Program-made: the position numbers and the translations under genes | Assembly (NCBI RefSeq): GCF_002742445.1 | Contig: NZ_NJNQ01000008.1 | Span: 1 to 64,000 of the forward strand | Length of the DNA: 64,000 nucleotides | Direction of reading: 5' to 3' | DNA from: Bifidobacterium sp. N4G05 | GTDB lineage: Bacteria; Actinomycetota; Actinomycetes; Actinomycetales; Bifidobacteriaceae | In this document: positions 34,533 to 44,049 of the stretch, piece after piece | Layout: each line of letters starts with the position of its first letter | How positions within the stretch are numbered: position 1 is the stretch's first letter | The notes under the pieces: model-generated | Told to the model about the DNA's origin: nothing | The model's input: the letters and a program-made list of their open reading frames with translations, nothing else | Database searches by the model: none

Positions 34533-36721
34533 AAAACATCTGGAAACTGTTCGTCGGCGACGTTCGACGCCTGACCAGCAACATCGTCTCCATCATCATC
34601 GTTACCGGACTGGTGGTGATTCCAGGTCTGTTCTCTTGGTTCAACATCAGCGCAAGCTGGGATCCGTTCGCCAACACCGGCAATCTGAAATTCGCCGTCG
34701 CCAACGACGATGAAGGCTACAAGTCCGACCTCATTCCAGTGAAGATCAGTATTGGCGACCAGGTGGTCAATACCTTGCGCGCCAACGACCAGATGGACTG
34801 GACCTTCACCACCAAAAAAGAGGCCATCGACGGCACCAAATCCGGCAAATACTATGCGGCAGTGGTGATTCCGAAGGATTTCAGCACCCGCATGATGACG
34901 TTCTTCACCGCAGACGGCGACCATGCCACGCTCACCTACTACAACAACGAGAAGAAGAACGCACTCGCTCCGAAGATCACCGGCCAAGGAGCCGACACCG
35001 TGGCAGCACAGATCAACGAAATGTTCTCCGAAACGTTGACGAGCACCGCGCTCAACATCGCCTCGCAGCTGGCCGATGAGCTTGACAAACCGGAATCGCA
35101 GGCCACGCTCACCAACTTCAGCAACAACATGGGCAATTTCGCGAACACGCTTACAGACACGTCGTCCGCGTTGACCACGTTCAGCTCGCTGACGTTGAGC
35201 GCGCAGAACCTGCTTGACAGTTCCAACAGCCTGCTCTCCAACGTGAGCGGCAGCGCGAAGAACGCCGTCAACGAGCTCAAACAGTCGAAGAACGGCATCG
35301 ACGAGCTGACCGGAGCCGTCAAAACCAGCACGAATGCGTTGAGCACCGCGTTGAGCAGCTCGTCGAACAGCTTCGGCGCGGTCTCCACCGATATTGACAG
35401 CGTATTCAACAATGCGGGCACTCAAGCCGGCAATACGGCCACCGCCCTGCGCAATCAGGCTGCGAACGTATCCAAGCAGGCGCAAAGCTATCAGAACATC
35501 TACGATGCCCTCGACGAACTCAGCAACAACAATCTGGTGCCGGAAGTCGCGAAAATCGCCATCAATCATCTCAAAACCAACGTGGGCGCGACCATTACGC
35601 AACTCAACGATTTAGCGAATTCACTCAACACCAGCGCCGACAATATCGACGCGAAAGTGAGCGACACCACAGCCGACCGCGAGCGCGTGAGCCAGCTTGC
35701 CCAGCAGGCGAAGGCCTCCATCGACGGCATCAAAACCGATTTCGACAGCCAGCTCAAGCCGCAGCTCAACGATATTTCCGATTCAATCAGCAGCACGGCC
35801 ACCGCATTGAGCAGCACGGCCGCCGATCTGAAGGGCGCGTTGGGAGATCTCAACAGCACCACGAAATCGGCAGACAAGCAGCTGACCAATATTCGCACAG
35901 TGCTTGATTCCACCGCCGAAAGCCTCACCAAGGCGAGCACCGCGCTGTCTTCGTTCAATGGCACACTTTCCGACGCGCTGAACAGCGGCGATATGGGCAC
36001 CGTCAAGGAAGTGCTCGGCAACAACACGGATTCGCTGGCGGCAGCTCTTGCGGCGCCCGTCCAGGTGAAGCGCACGGCTGTGTTCCCTGTTAAGAATTTC
36101 GGCTCGCAGCTGGCGCCGTTCTACACGATTCTTCCGCTGTTCGTAGGTTCGTTGCTTATGGCTGTGACGCTGAAACCCGGTATTTCACGCAAGAACCGTG
36201 AGGGTCTCGACAATCCGAAGCCGCATCAGCTATTCCTCGGCCATTATGGCGTGTTCGGTGTGATCGCGCTGCTGCAGAGCACGTTCTCGCTGGGCGGCAA
36301 TCTCCTGTTTCTGCATGTGCAGGCGGTGCATCCGTGGCTGTTCATGCTGGCTGGCTGGACGAGCTCCTTGGTGTTCTCGTTCTTCACGTACACGATGGTG
36401 GCGAGTTTCGGCAATGTGGGCAAGGCTATTGGCGTGCTGGTGCTGGTGGCGCAGATTTCCGGTTCGAATGGCGCGTATCCGCTTGCCGTGCTGCCGAAGA
36501 TTATCAGCGATATCAGCCCGTTCCTGCCGGCCACGCATTCGATTGTGGCGTTGCGTGCGGCAATTGCCGGTATTTACAACAACGATTACTGGCATGCGCT
36601 CGGCTCGCTGCTGTTGTTCCTGATTCCGCTGTTGCTGATTGGCCTGGTGCTGCGTATTCCTCTGGTCAAGTTCAACAAGTGGTATGTGGCAAAGGTGGAA
36701 AGCACCAAGGTGATCTCATGA
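34529..36721 (+). CDS. YhgE/Pip-domain membrane protein (second of pair)
   Basis: A paralogue of the preceding gene, 730 residues. It starts MKNIWKLFVGDVRRLTSNIV with helix IIIVTGLVVIPGLFSWFNIS. A coiled-coil-like extracellular stretch rich in Ser, Thr and Asn runs from about residue 130 to 510. Then comes an ABC-2-like block from LAPFYTILPLFVGSLLMAVT. It lacks the long C-terminal extension of the first protein. It overlaps both neighbours by four bases (ATGA at each junction), so the three-gene operon is translationally coupled. The two Pip proteins may form a heterodimer in the membrane. Confidence 0.9.
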   Translation: MKNIWKLFVGDVRRLTSNIVSIIIVTGLVVIPGLFSWFNISASWDPFANTGNLKFAVANDDEGYKSDLIPVKISIGDQVVNTLRANDQMDWTFTTKKEAIDGTKSGKYYAAVVIPKDFSTRMMTFFTADGDHATLTYYNNEKKNALAPKITGQGADTVAAQINEMFSETLTSTALNIASQLADELDKPESQATLTNFSNNMGNFANTLTDTSSALTTFSSLTLSAQNLLDSSNSLLSNVSGSAKNAVNELKQSKNGIDELTGAVKTSTNALSTALSSSSNSFGAVSTDIDSVFNNAGTQAGNTATALRNQAANVSKQAQSYQNIYDALDELSNNNLVPEVAKIAINHLKTNVGATITQLNDLANSLNTSADNIDAKVSDTTADRERVSQLAQQAKASIDGIKTDFDSQLKPQLNDISDSISSTATALSSTAADLKGALGDLNSTTKSADKQLTNIRTVLDSTAESLTKASTALSSFNGTLSDALNSGDMGTVKEVLGNNTDSLAAALAAPVQVKRTAVFPVKNFGSQLAPFYTILPLFVGSLLMAVTLKPGISRKNREGLDNPKPHQLFLGHYGVFGVIALLQSTFSLGGNLLFLHVQAVHPWLFMLAGWTSSLVFSFFTYTMVASFGNVGKAIGVLVLVAQISGSNGAYPLAVLPKIISDISPFLPATHSIVALRAAIAGIYNNDYWHALGSLLLFLIPLLLIGLVLRIPLVKFNKWYVAKVESTKVIS

Positions 36722-37359
36722 TTACCGGGGTGCATGAGGCGGTTTCCGGAGCCGTTTCCGACGCGGTCAGTGACGTGCATGAGGCTGTTTGCAAGGCGCA
36801 TAGCCGCCGCGAGCAGCTTCGTGAGCAGACCGATCATAAGATTATGAAGGCCACGCTTGCGATTGTGATTTCCGATGGTGTCGGCGCGGTGACCATCGAA
36901 GAGGTCGCTCGTCGTTCCGGCGTTGCGAAGACCACGATTTATCGCCGCTATAAGAATGCGGATGATCTGTTGCGCCGCGTGCAGCTGGAAGTTGCGGGAT
37001 TGCCGGATTTCAGCGATGTCGAGTTGTCGAAAAACGGTTTGCTGACGATATTGCAACGCATTCAAGGTTGTTTTTTCGACAGCGATTTTGGTTTGAAGGC
37101 CGTTGGCGTGGTGCTTTCGTCCGATAACACTTCGTTGAATGCGATTGCCGATCAAGTGCTTGTTCCTGCGGAAAAGCGTTTTTCTGAGTTTGTTGAACGC
37201 GGCATGAAAGCCGGAATGTTCCGTAATGGATTGGACCCGCAATTCCTGTTCAGCACGATACTCGGCTCCATGCTCGCCTGTAAGGCGTTGCATGGCGACG
37301 CGAGTATTCCTTGGCCTGAGAACATGGCGGCTGTTCTGTGGCCCGTTATGGCCGTCTGA
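36718..37359 (+). CDS. TetR-family regulator of the pip operon
   Basis: A 213-residue repressor. Start ATG 36718 overlaps the second pip stop. The helix-turn-helix is GVGAVTIEEVARRSGVAKTT and IYRRYKNADDLLRRV. An N-terminal stretch of about 35 residues (HEAVSGAVSDAVSDVHEAV) is a repeated, Val/Ala-rich motif of unknown role. The C-terminal domain is the usual ligand-binding bundle. As the last gene of the operon it probably represses its own transcription through the dyad at 31706-31741. Confidence 0.9.
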   Translation: MITGVHEAVSGAVSDAVSDVHEAVCKAHSRREQLREQTDHKIMKATLAIVISDGVGAVTIEEVARRSGVAKTTIYRRYKNADDLLRRVQLEVAGLPDFSDVELSKNGLLTILQRIQGCFFDSDFGLKAVGVVLSSDNTSLNAIADQVLVPAEKRFSEFVERGMKAGMFRNGLDPQFLFSTILGSMLACKALHGDASIPWPENMAAVLWPVMAV

Positions 37360-37402
37360 AAGGCATTGCAGAGCAGAGTTGCACGTAGTAGTATCTGAAA
37401 CT

Positions 37403-37466
37403 AATGAGCGCCCCCGCTACGGCCTTTAATCACTCTTTGGGTGAGGCTGTAGCCGGGGCGCTCATT
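37403..37466. terminator. Bidirectional terminator, pip-tetR operon and FMN lipoprotein
   Basis: A long imperfect stem: AATGAGCGCCCC and its complement GGGGCGCTCATT at the base, CGCTAC/GTAGC above. It lies between convergent genes. Confidence 0.8.
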
Positions 37467-37498
37467 GTACGTTTGCAGACTTTTCGCCGCTACTGGGC

Positions 37499-38056
37499 CT
37501 ACTGGATCGACGCTTCCTGACGGGCCACGTCCAACGCCTTGTTGAACGCTTCCGACGTCCAGCTGGCACCGGCCACCTTGTCTACCTTGAGATCTTTGAG
37601 CGGCTTGCCGTCCACCACGCCGTTGATGGCTTCGGCGAATGCATTCTGGTGCTTTTTGGAGATGGACGTGAACGGATGCCCGATAACCTCCACATTGGTG
37701 ACGGTCTGATCTTTGACCGTCACATGCACGTCGATGGTGTCTTCACCCACAGGCCCGTACTGGCCGTTGATCGAATAGGTACCGTCGGCATAGTTGCCGG
37801 TGTCTTGCTTGTCGGATGTAGTGCTGTTCGGATCGTCGGCATGGTTTTTGACGTCCGTATCCGCAGAATCGCCGGAGTCGGTGGCGCTACCGCTGTTCTT
37901 CGAATTTTTTTCCTGCGATTGCACGCTTTCGCCGGAATTTCCGGCATATTCGTCGTCCATTGGCGTCGCCTTGGGTTCGCCGCATGCCGACAGCAATGCA
38001 AGGCTTGCCGCAGACAGTGCGATTACTTTGATCGCATTCGATGATTCGTTGCTCAT
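37499..38056 (-). CDS. FMN-binding-domain lipoprotein
   Basis: Exported lipoprotein of 185 residues. The signal peptide ends with the lipobox LLSAC (Cys at about 25). A Ser/Asp/Asn-rich linker of about 60 residues follows, then an FMN-binding domain with YADGTYSINGQYGPVGEDTI, DVHVTVKDQTVTNVEVIGHP and the attachment-like motif AGASWTSEAFNKAL. In covalently flavinylated relatives the SGAT threonine receives FMN from ApbE; here the matching residue is Ser (GAS). It is the last gene of the leftward iron-uptake block. An apbE gene lies 10 kb away. A role in reducing iron at the cell surface is inferred from context. Confidence 0.85.
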   Translation of the reverse strand: MSNESSNAIKVIALSAASLALLSACGEPKATPMDDEYAGNSGESVQSQEKNSKNSGSATDSGDSADTDVKNHADDPNSTTSDKQDTGNYADGTYSINGQYGPVGEDTIDVHVTVKDQTVTNVEVIGHPFTSISKKHQNAFAEAINGVVDGKPLKDLKVDKVAGASWTSEAFNKALDVARQEASIQ

Positions 38057-38144
38057 GTTCGCTCCGTACGATTCGTCAGTGCTATGGCTTGGATTGTTCG
38101 GCTGATTTCAGTACGATTTCAACGCGATTTCGGCTGATTTCAGC

Positions 38145-38966
38145 TTATTCCTCACCACCGGTTTTCGCGGCTTTGGTCGGGTCGGCGAAGCTGATGGCCG
38201 TCTCGCCATTCTGTGCGCCTTCCGCAGCGGAACCGGTATATGCCGGCTTGCCACCCGCCTGCTCATAGGCTTTCTTTGCGGCTTCATCATTCCACTTCTC
38301 ACCGACGAGCACGCCATGGTTGAGCATGATCTCGCGCTGGGCACAAGATGCGACAAGCGCATCATGGGTCACAACGATGATGGTAGTGCCCTGCTCGTGC
38401 AACTGACGAAACAGGTCAAGCACGATCTTCTCGTTCTTCTCATCCAAATTGCCGGTCGGTTCGTCGGCAAGAATCAGTTTCGGACAGTTGATGAGCGCAC
38501 GTGCGATGCACACACGCTGCTGTTCGCCACCAGAAAGCTGACCGGGCAAATGGTGGGCACGCTCCTTCAGACCGACGCGCTCCAACGCTTCCAACGCCTG
38601 CTGCTCGTTGACTACGGAATGGTAGTACTGCGCCACCATCACGTTTTCCACAGCCGTCAGATGCGGCACCAAATAGAACTTCTGGAACACCAAGCCAATC
38701 ATGTTCTTGCGCACGTCGGCAAGCTGCTTGGCGTTCAAATCCTCCAACTTGCGGCCTTCCAGCATGACGGAACCCTTCGAAGGAGTATCCATGCAGCCAA
38801 TCATGTTCATCAGCGTGGTTTTGCCGGAACCCGACGAACCGACAATCGCAAGCCATTCACCTTGCGGAACCGTCAAAGTCAAATCGTCGACGGCACGCAA
38901 ATCGCCGTAAATCTTGGAAATATGATCCAATTCAAGCAACGTATTCAACGTATTCTCGGAACTCAT
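38145..38966 (-). CDS. ABC transporter ATPase of the iron-uptake block
   Basis: MacB/LolD-type ATPase, 273 residues. The start at 38966 has GAGGGAGGAATAATC upstream; an upstream extension is not supported. Walker [17 protein letters not shown]-loop [11 protein letters not shown], signature [15 protein letters not shown], Walker [13 protein letters not shown] and the switch VVTHD are all present. A C-terminal extension of about 45 residues is Ala/Gly/Lys-rich. It pairs with the two FtsX permeases directly upstream (two-base gap), as in the Campylobacter P19/FTR1 gene cluster. The likely role is energising a step of ferrous/ferric iron import or of cofactor transfer. Confidence 0.93.
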   Translation of the reverse strand: MSSENTLNTLLELDHISKIYGDLRAVDDLTLTVPQGEWLAIVGSSGSGKTTLMNMIGCMDTPSKGSVMLEGRKLEDLNAKQLADVRKNMIGLVFQKFYLVPHLTAVENVMVAQYYHSVVNEQQALEALERVGLKERAHHLPGQLSGGEQQRVCIARALINCPKLILADEPTGNLDEKNEKIVLDLFRQLHEQGTTIIVVTHDALVASCAQREIMLNHGVLVGEKWNDEAAKKAYEQAGGKPAYTGSAAEGAQNGETAISFADPTKAAKTGGEE

Positions 38967-38968
38967 GA

Positions 38969-40228
38969 TTATTCCTCCCTCAAAACGATGGCGGGGTCGA
39001 TACGGGTTGCGCGGCGAACCGGCGGAATGGATGCGATGACGGCGATGAGCACGCTCAACAGCAACGAGGCGACGCCCAACAGCCAGTTGAAGCCGATGGC
39101 ACGCTCGAATACGGACACGCACAGCACGCGGGCCAGCAGGTAGCCGATGGCAGTGCCGACCAGTCCGCCAATCAGTCCGTAGATGGCGGATTCCACATAG
39201 AATTCAATGCCAATGGCCTGCGACGATGCGCCCAACGCTTTGCGCAAGCCGATTTCATTGCGTCGCTGAGACACGATGGAACTGATGGTGGTGCCCACGC
39301 CGACCAGCGTCAGCACGAGCACGACCAGCGACACAATCCAGAACAGGGTTTGCAGCATGGCGATGATGCGGGTGTCGGATGAGGTGATTTTGGTGACGGT
39401 CTGCGCTTTTACGCCGGTTGACGGATTCGCATTGATTGATTTGACGACGTCGTTGAGTTCGCTGCCTACCGCATTGACGGAATATTCGATCACGTCCGCA
39501 CCGCGTTTGGAACCGGCCAGTTTGGCCACGTCAGCGTTGACTGCATAGACGATTTCGTCTTCGCTGCCGCCCGTATCGACGATGCCTCCGACACGGAATT
39601 CGGTGCCGGTGTTCTCCATAATGTCGGACGAAACGCGGCCGTTTTCCGTGGCTTGCGCTTCGGTTTGGCCAAGAGCGCCGGGATTCTGCGTATCGTCGGA
39701 TGCGCGGTAGCCGATGGTTACGGTCGAACCGATGGAGACGCCGAGCGCGTCGGCCACGTCACGGCCGAGCATCACATTGCCTTCGCTGGGCCAATCGCCA
39801 GTCACATTCCAATGATGGTTGAGCGCTTTCACGTCTTTGGTCGTGATGCCGGCCAGCGTGTATGGCGCCGAGTTGATGCGGACGCTTTCATACCGGTAGG
39901 CGGCGGAACGGGCACTGTATGAGCCTTTCACCATCTGGTTCAACGCTTTGGCGGTATCGGCGTCGATGCCGTTGGACTTTTCGGTTGATTCGGACGGCGT
40001 GACGATAAGATTCGCGCCATACGCACGCATTTCCTCGTTCATCTGCTGTGGAACGGCAATACACGTTGCAGCAAGGCAGAACAGCGTGGCAGCGCCCACC
40101 ATGGAGGCGATTACGGCCATAACGGCTCGCGAACGACGGCGGAACACCGCGCCCCACAGCATGGTGAAGAACATCTTGCGATTAGTCATCTCATGCCCCT
40201 TACGGACTGTCTTGAACTCACCTACCAT
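38969..40228 (-). CDS. FtsX-like permease of the iron-uptake block (second)
   Basis: MacB/FtsX-family permease of 419 residues. Four transmembrane helices: one near the N-terminus (AVMAVIASMVGAATLFCLAA), then a large extracellular domain, and three at the C-terminus (IVSLVVLVLTLVGVGTTISS, AIYGLIGGLVGTAIGYLLAR and LLGVASLLLSVLIAVIASIP). The EIGLRKALGAS motif is typical of the family. The start at 40228 is supported by GGAGGTG; an internal start at 40189 also has AAGGGG. It forms a transporter with the adjacent ATPase and the second permease. Confidence 0.92.
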   Translation of the reverse strand: MVGEFKTVRKGHEMTNRKMFFTMLWGAVFRRRSRAVMAVIASMVGAATLFCLAATCIAVPQQMNEEMRAYGANLIVTPSESTEKSNGIDADTAKALNQMVKGSYSARSAAYRYESVRINSAPYTLAGITTKDVKALNHHWNVTGDWPSEGNVMLGRDVADALGVSIGSTVTIGYRASDDTQNPGALGQTEAQATENGRVSSDIMENTGTEFRVGGIVDTGGSEDEIVYAVNADVAKLAGSKRGADVIEYSVNAVGSELNDVVKSINANPSTGVKAQTVTKITSSDTRIIAMLQTLFWIVSLVVLVLTLVGVGTTISSIVSQRRNEIGLRKALGASSQAIGIEFYVESAIYGLIGGLVGTAIGYLLARVLCVSVFERAIGFNWLLGVASLLLSVLIAVIASIPPVRRATRIDPAIVLREE

Positions 40229-40243
40229 GCAACACCTCCGCGG

Positions 40244-40268
40244 ACGAACAGCACAGTGTGCTGTTCGT
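40244..40268. repeat. Hairpin between the two FtsX permease genes
   Basis: An 11-bp perfect stem (ACGAACAGCAC and GTGCTGTTCGT) with a three-base loop in the 86-base intercistronic gap. It may adjust RNA stability between the two genes. Confidence 0.6.
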
Positions 40269-40314
40269 GACCGAGGCCGCAGCCGCGGCCGAGTTTACGG
40301 AACTCAAGTTGAAA

Positions 40315-41670
40315 TCAGCGGCCATGCAAGACCTCCGCAGGTTTGAGTCCCAGAATCGAACGGATCGACGAGAACGAGGCGATCAGCACGGTGAGCGTCA
40401 GCAGCACAAACACCAGCACAAACACCATCGGACGCATCGTAATGCCGGAGCCGAATACCACATGTCCCACAATCTGCGCAACACCGGAACCCAACAGCGC
40501 ACCGACAATCGCGCCAATCAACGAAATCACAGCCGTTTCAGCAAGCATCAGGCGAGAAACCGCGCCATCGGTGGCACCGATCGCCTTCAGCAACGCCAAT
40601 TCGGAACCGCGCTCACCAATCGAGGCGGCCATCAGATTCGCCACTGCAATAGCGGCCGCGACCAACGAAAGCACGGTCATCAGCACCATCACCGCCTGCG
40701 TTTTCTGCAGCACATCGCCCTGCAATGCGGCCACCTGACGCACCTGCTTGGCTACGGAACCGGGAATAACCTCTTCGATCTGGTAGGCGATGGACGAAGG
40801 GTACGCGGTGCAATACCATGTTTCCCACTCGTCTTGCGTGAGCGCATTCGGATTCTTCGACGCCTTACGCGCCAAATCATTGTCTGGCGTGGTCAGAGCC
40901 TTGACTTCGATCTTGTCGATGGAATCAGGCAGATTCGCAAGCACCTGCGCGGTGGATGACGGAATGTACATCGCATTGTTGTCGCTATCGCCGGAATCGT
41001 AAATGCCGGTGATGGTGATCCGCTGCTTGTTGCGGCTGCCGTCGGCGGTGGTTTTGTAGAGGGTTACGGCATCTCCCTTGGTTACGCCGAGTTTGGATGC
41101 GAGCGTAGTGCCGATCAGGCCTTGCGCGCTATCGTCTTTCGGCCAGGAGCCGTCAAGCTTCCACCACGAACGCATGCCGTTCATGCCCGCCACGGTAGAT
41201 TCGCCGGAATCCATATGCAGGGTCTTCGCGAACCATGTGCCCACGATCGGCACACTGGAAGCCTTGCAGGAGCTGGAATCCGCCGATTCGGACGCGCAGT
41301 TCACGTCAGCATGGATATTAAGTTCGGGGGCGAAATTCGTGATGTTGAACGCCCAGAAGATGGTTTTGATCTTCGGTGCATCCGATTCCTTCAAAAATGT
41401 GGTCGGATCGGATTCGGAAGTGCCGGAAGCGCTGCTATCCGCGTCACCGCCCGTGTTGTACAGGTCGTTGACGACGGCATCGGCCTTGGGCTGCACGGTG
41501 ATGTTGGAACCGTACGTCGACAGTTCGGCGTTCAGCTTGTCTCCAACGTCGAACACCACGCCCAGCATGGCCACGCTGACCGTAGCCGACAGGCACACGG
41601 TGACCGCGATCAGCAGTCTGCGTTTGAACTGTCTGCTGAACGAGCGGAAGATCATTCGAAAAAAGAACAT
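40315..41670 (-). CDS. FtsX-like permease of the iron-uptake block (first)
   Basis: FtsX-family permease, 451 residues. N-terminal helix LLIAVTVCLSATVSVAMLGV, then an extracellular domain of about 260 residues containing a Ser/Asp/Ala-rich region and two cysteines (CASESADSSSC). The C-terminal block has VLMTVLSLVAAAIAVANLMA, the family motif ERGSELALLKAIGATDGAV, and ISLIGAIVGALLGSGVAQIV. The ribosome site is AAGAGGTAGTC. The two permeases are distinct enough to form a heterodimer. The upstream gene is the DUF2318 protein, 16 bases away. Confidence 0.92.
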   Translation of the reverse strand: MFFFRMIFRSFSRQFKRRLLIAVTVCLSATVSVAMLGVVFDVGDKLNAELSTYGSNITVQPKADAVVNDLYNTGGDADSSASGTSESDPTTFLKESDAPKIKTIFWAFNITNFAPELNIHADVNCASESADSSSCKASSVPIVGTWFAKTLHMDSGESTVAGMNGMRSWWKLDGSWPKDDSAQGLIGTTLASKLGVTKGDAVTLYKTTADGSRNKQRITITGIYDSGDSDNNAMYIPSSTAQVLANLPDSIDKIEVKALTTPDNDLARKASKNPNALTQDEWETWYCTAYPSSIAYQIEEVIPGSVAKQVRQVAALQGDVLQKTQAVMVLMTVLSLVAAAIAVANLMAASIGERGSELALLKAIGATDGAVSRLMLAETAVISLIGAIVGALLGSGVAQIVGHVVFGSGITMRPMVFVLVFVLLTLTVLIASFSSIRSILGLKPAEVLHGR

Positions 41671-41686
41671 GACTACCTCTTTCCGC

Positions 41687-42958
41687 TCACTGGAAATGCG
41701 TCGACAATGCGTCGAGCGTCGAAGTTTGAATTACGATTTTGCCGGATTCAACCTGATAATCGAACGGCACAGGATTGCAGCCGCCCTTGAATCCGATAGT
41801 GGCGAGGTTGATGGCGACATCGCACTTCTTGCAGATGATCTTGCCATCCTTCTCGTAATAGCCCGCGTCACCGCAGTTATCACAAGCGTCAAGACCGACA
41901 CCGTAAGCTCCACCATTCTTCTTGATGATGATGAAACGCATCACCGTGCCGTCTTTCGCCTTGTATTGGAAGCGATGCAGATGACCGTCGTTGATTTGGC
42001 TGAATTTAATAATGGCCACGCCGTCGCTCAGCGAATAATCCTCAGGCGGAGACAGCGTAATAACCCTCTTCGTTTGCGCCACACCATACGTAAGCGCGAA
42101 CGTGATGCCGATCATCGCAACAAGGCTCCATGCGCCGGCCGCCTTCGCACGACGACGGAACGCGATATGCGATCGCACAATGGCCTCATTGGCGCCTTCC
42201 GGCTTGATTTTGAAGCCCATCACAATGCTGGCAACCACCGGAATAATGAACACCAACACCATGGCAATGACCATATGACGCTGATGATTAATGCACCACA
42301 CCAACGCCAGAAACGCTTCCGTAGGGAAATGAACGACGCGCTTGGACTGCAGAATCTGCGCAAGATCAGTGAAATGCGAAACAAACAGCAGCGCAATCAG
42401 CAGCAGCACAGCCGTAGTGAACGACCAACGAATCGCAGTGGAACGCATCGTACGGAAAATCAACGCCGCAACAATCGCAGTGGCCGCACCCAATGCGAAA
42501 CCAAGCGCACGAAGCAGCATATCCGAAGTGAAAATCGGATCTCCCGGCTCCACGAAAATCGTCAAACGCAAAATAACATCAGGCAACGCACGGAAGGTGG
42601 TGGCGGCAATCGCAAGAGCGCCAATCGCATTCGCAATATCAAGCAACGCGCGATGATCATGCCAATCCGTAGTGATGCGACGCGCGAACAGCACAACAAC
42701 GAACACTGCGATATCGAAAATCACACAACACCACAACGTGGGGTAATTGACGAACGTACGCTGATTGATCACCGCGGACGCACGCAACGCGGCGAACACA
42801 ATGGCACCCGCGAATCCAATAATGAAGCCCGCAAGACGCCAGTACGCACTCAACGGCTTGTCACGCCCCTCGCCGACCGTGAGCATCACGTTCAGCGCCA
42901 TAATCAGCAAAGCCGGTGCCAGCGTTCCCTGCAACACCGTGACGTACTGCGTCAGCAT
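41687..42958 (-). CDS. DUF2318-family membrane protein with cysteine motifs
   Basis: Membrane protein of 423 residues from the start at 42958 (MLTQYVTVLQ; AAAGGTG upstream). Nine or ten hydrophobic helices are followed by an exported C-terminal DUF2318 domain. It has MRFIIIKKNGGAYGVGLDAC, then CDNC, CKKC and GGCNPVPF, with the same cysteine spacing as the DUF2318 proteins of P19/FTR1 clusters, thought to bind metal or an Fe-S/haem centre. It is first in the second half of the iron cluster, after a 345-base gap downstream of the P19-like gene. A redox role beside the FMN lipoprotein is inferred. Confidence 0.88.
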   Translation of the reverse strand: MLTQYVTVLQGTLAPALLIMALNVMLTVGEGRDKPLSAYWRLAGFIIGFAGAIVFAALRASAVINQRTFVNYPTLWCCVIFDIAVFVVVLFARRITTDWHDHRALLDIANAIGALAIAATTFRALPDVILRLTIFVEPGDPIFTSDMLLRALGFALGAATAIVAALIFRTMRSTAIRWSFTTAVLLLIALLFVSHFTDLAQILQSKRVVHFPTEAFLALVWCINHQRHMVIAMVLVFIIPVVASIVMGFKIKPEGANEAIVRSHIAFRRRAKAAGAWSLVAMIGITFALTYGVAQTKRVITLSPPEDYSLSDGVAIIKFSQINDGHLHRFQYKAKDGTVMRFIIIKKNGGAYGVGLDACDNCGDAGYYEKDGKIICKKCDVAINLATIGFKGGCNPVPFDYQVESGKIVIQTSTLDALSTHFQ

Positions 42959-43084
42959 CTCACACCTTTCGTCGTATATCCCAGTCAAAGCCTAGTGAAT
43001 TCGGCACGCAAAAGGAACCCCCTTACCAAGATTCCCAAAAAAGCGCGTTATCTCCCAAAAGCGTATCCCCTAAAACGCAAGAGA

Positions 43085-43163
43085 GCGGTTGCTTGGATGG
43101 TTGTTCGACCGTAGGCTCGGCCGAACGGCCTTGAGTGCGTCGAACGACTATCCAAGCAACCGC
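43085..43163. repeat. Long inverted repeat between the P19 and DUF2318 genes
   Basis: Two 25-base arms (starting GCGGTTGCTTGGAT on the left) pair at 23 positions. The two others are G-U on plus-strand RNA and C-A on minus. The loop contains GGCC-GAAC-GGCC. It could terminate bfeO-type transcripts in the leftward direction or be an RNA element read rightward. The remaining gap (42959-43084 and 43164-43303) shows nothing else. Confidence 0.65.
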
Positions 43164-43303
43164 GAACGCCGTACCCATATTCGCGCTACTTGCATACGTT
43201 TCGCGATATGTGAACGGCGTTAACTACGAGTTGAATCCCAACATGAATTCAGGCTTACATCCAAACCGTTTCGCTTGGCATATGCCGGAACTCGAGTTTC
43301 AGA

Positions 43304-43960
43304 TCACCACTCCTGCGGGGTGTAGTTCCAATCCGGGAAAGTGACCTCGATCGGCTCGGTCCAGAAGCGGCCCTTGACACCGGTCTCCGGATCAACGTGC
43401 AGCATCCAACCCTTCTTCTCCGGAGATTCGATCTTCAGCACGAGCTTGTAAGAGCCGGCCTTGTCGAGCTTGACGTTGGCGCCGTAATGCGGGCCATCAG
43501 AGGCGTTCATCTGCATGAAGGTGCCGGAGCCTACGGACTCGTTGGACGTCTTGTCGATGATGTCGTAGTTCACGGTGAGGTCCGGCACGAAATCGCCCTT
43601 GCCGTAGCCGAGCTCAGTGCCCTTCTTGTTGGCGTGGATGTCGGCTTCGAGGTGGAAGCTCGCGTCGGCGGCCTTCAGGCCCATGCCGGACGGTTCCATA
43701 TCGATCGGCTGGAAGTACACGGCGTTGACGGTCAGCGGGCCGACTTCCTGGTCGGAATGGTTCTCATCGACCTGGATCTCCTCGAAGCCCGCGCCGGAAT
43801 CGCTGGAGCTGGAGTCGTCGGCACCCTTGGTCTCCGACGTGGAGGTGCTGGACTTGCCGCTGGATGCGGCATTGTCGGAATTGCCGCATGCGGACAGGGA
43901 GAAGGCCATGGAGCCTGCCAACAGGATGCCGAGCAGGGCGGCGATCTTCTTATTCTTCAT
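43304..43960 (-). CDS. P19-like iron-binding lipoprotein
   Basis: Exported lipoprotein of 218 residues in the P19/Tpd family (periplasmic iron-binding). A signal peptide with lipobox SLSAC is followed by a Ser/Thr/Asp linker, then QEVGPLTVNAVYFQPIDMEP, ADASFHLEADIHANKKGTEL, YGKGDFVPDLTVNYDI and GPHYGANVKLDKAGSYKLVL. Met and His residues in VYFQPIDMEP, HLEADIHA and DGPHYGANV match the metal ligands of the family. It sits directly downstream of the FTR1 permease, as in Campylobacter and in the B. breve bfeUO locus as I recall it. Capture of iron for the permease is the likely role. GGAAGAG precedes the start. Confidence 0.92.
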   Translation of the reverse strand: MKNKKIAALLGILLAGSMAFSLSACGNSDNAASSGKSSTSTSETKGADDSSSSDSGAGFEEIQVDENHSDQEVGPLTVNAVYFQPIDMEPSGMGLKAADASFHLEADIHANKKGTELGYGKGDFVPDLTVNYDIIDKTSNESVGSGTFMQMNASDGPHYGANVKLDKAGSYKLVLKIESPEKKGWMLHVDPETGVKGRFWTEPIEVTFPDWNYTPQEW

Positions 43961-44049
43961 TGTGTTCTCTTCCTTTTCTTTGGTTCCTTGAGGAACGTTG
44001 GAAACTTATGGAAATCTCTAAATCTTTACTTGTGATTATTGATTGGCGC

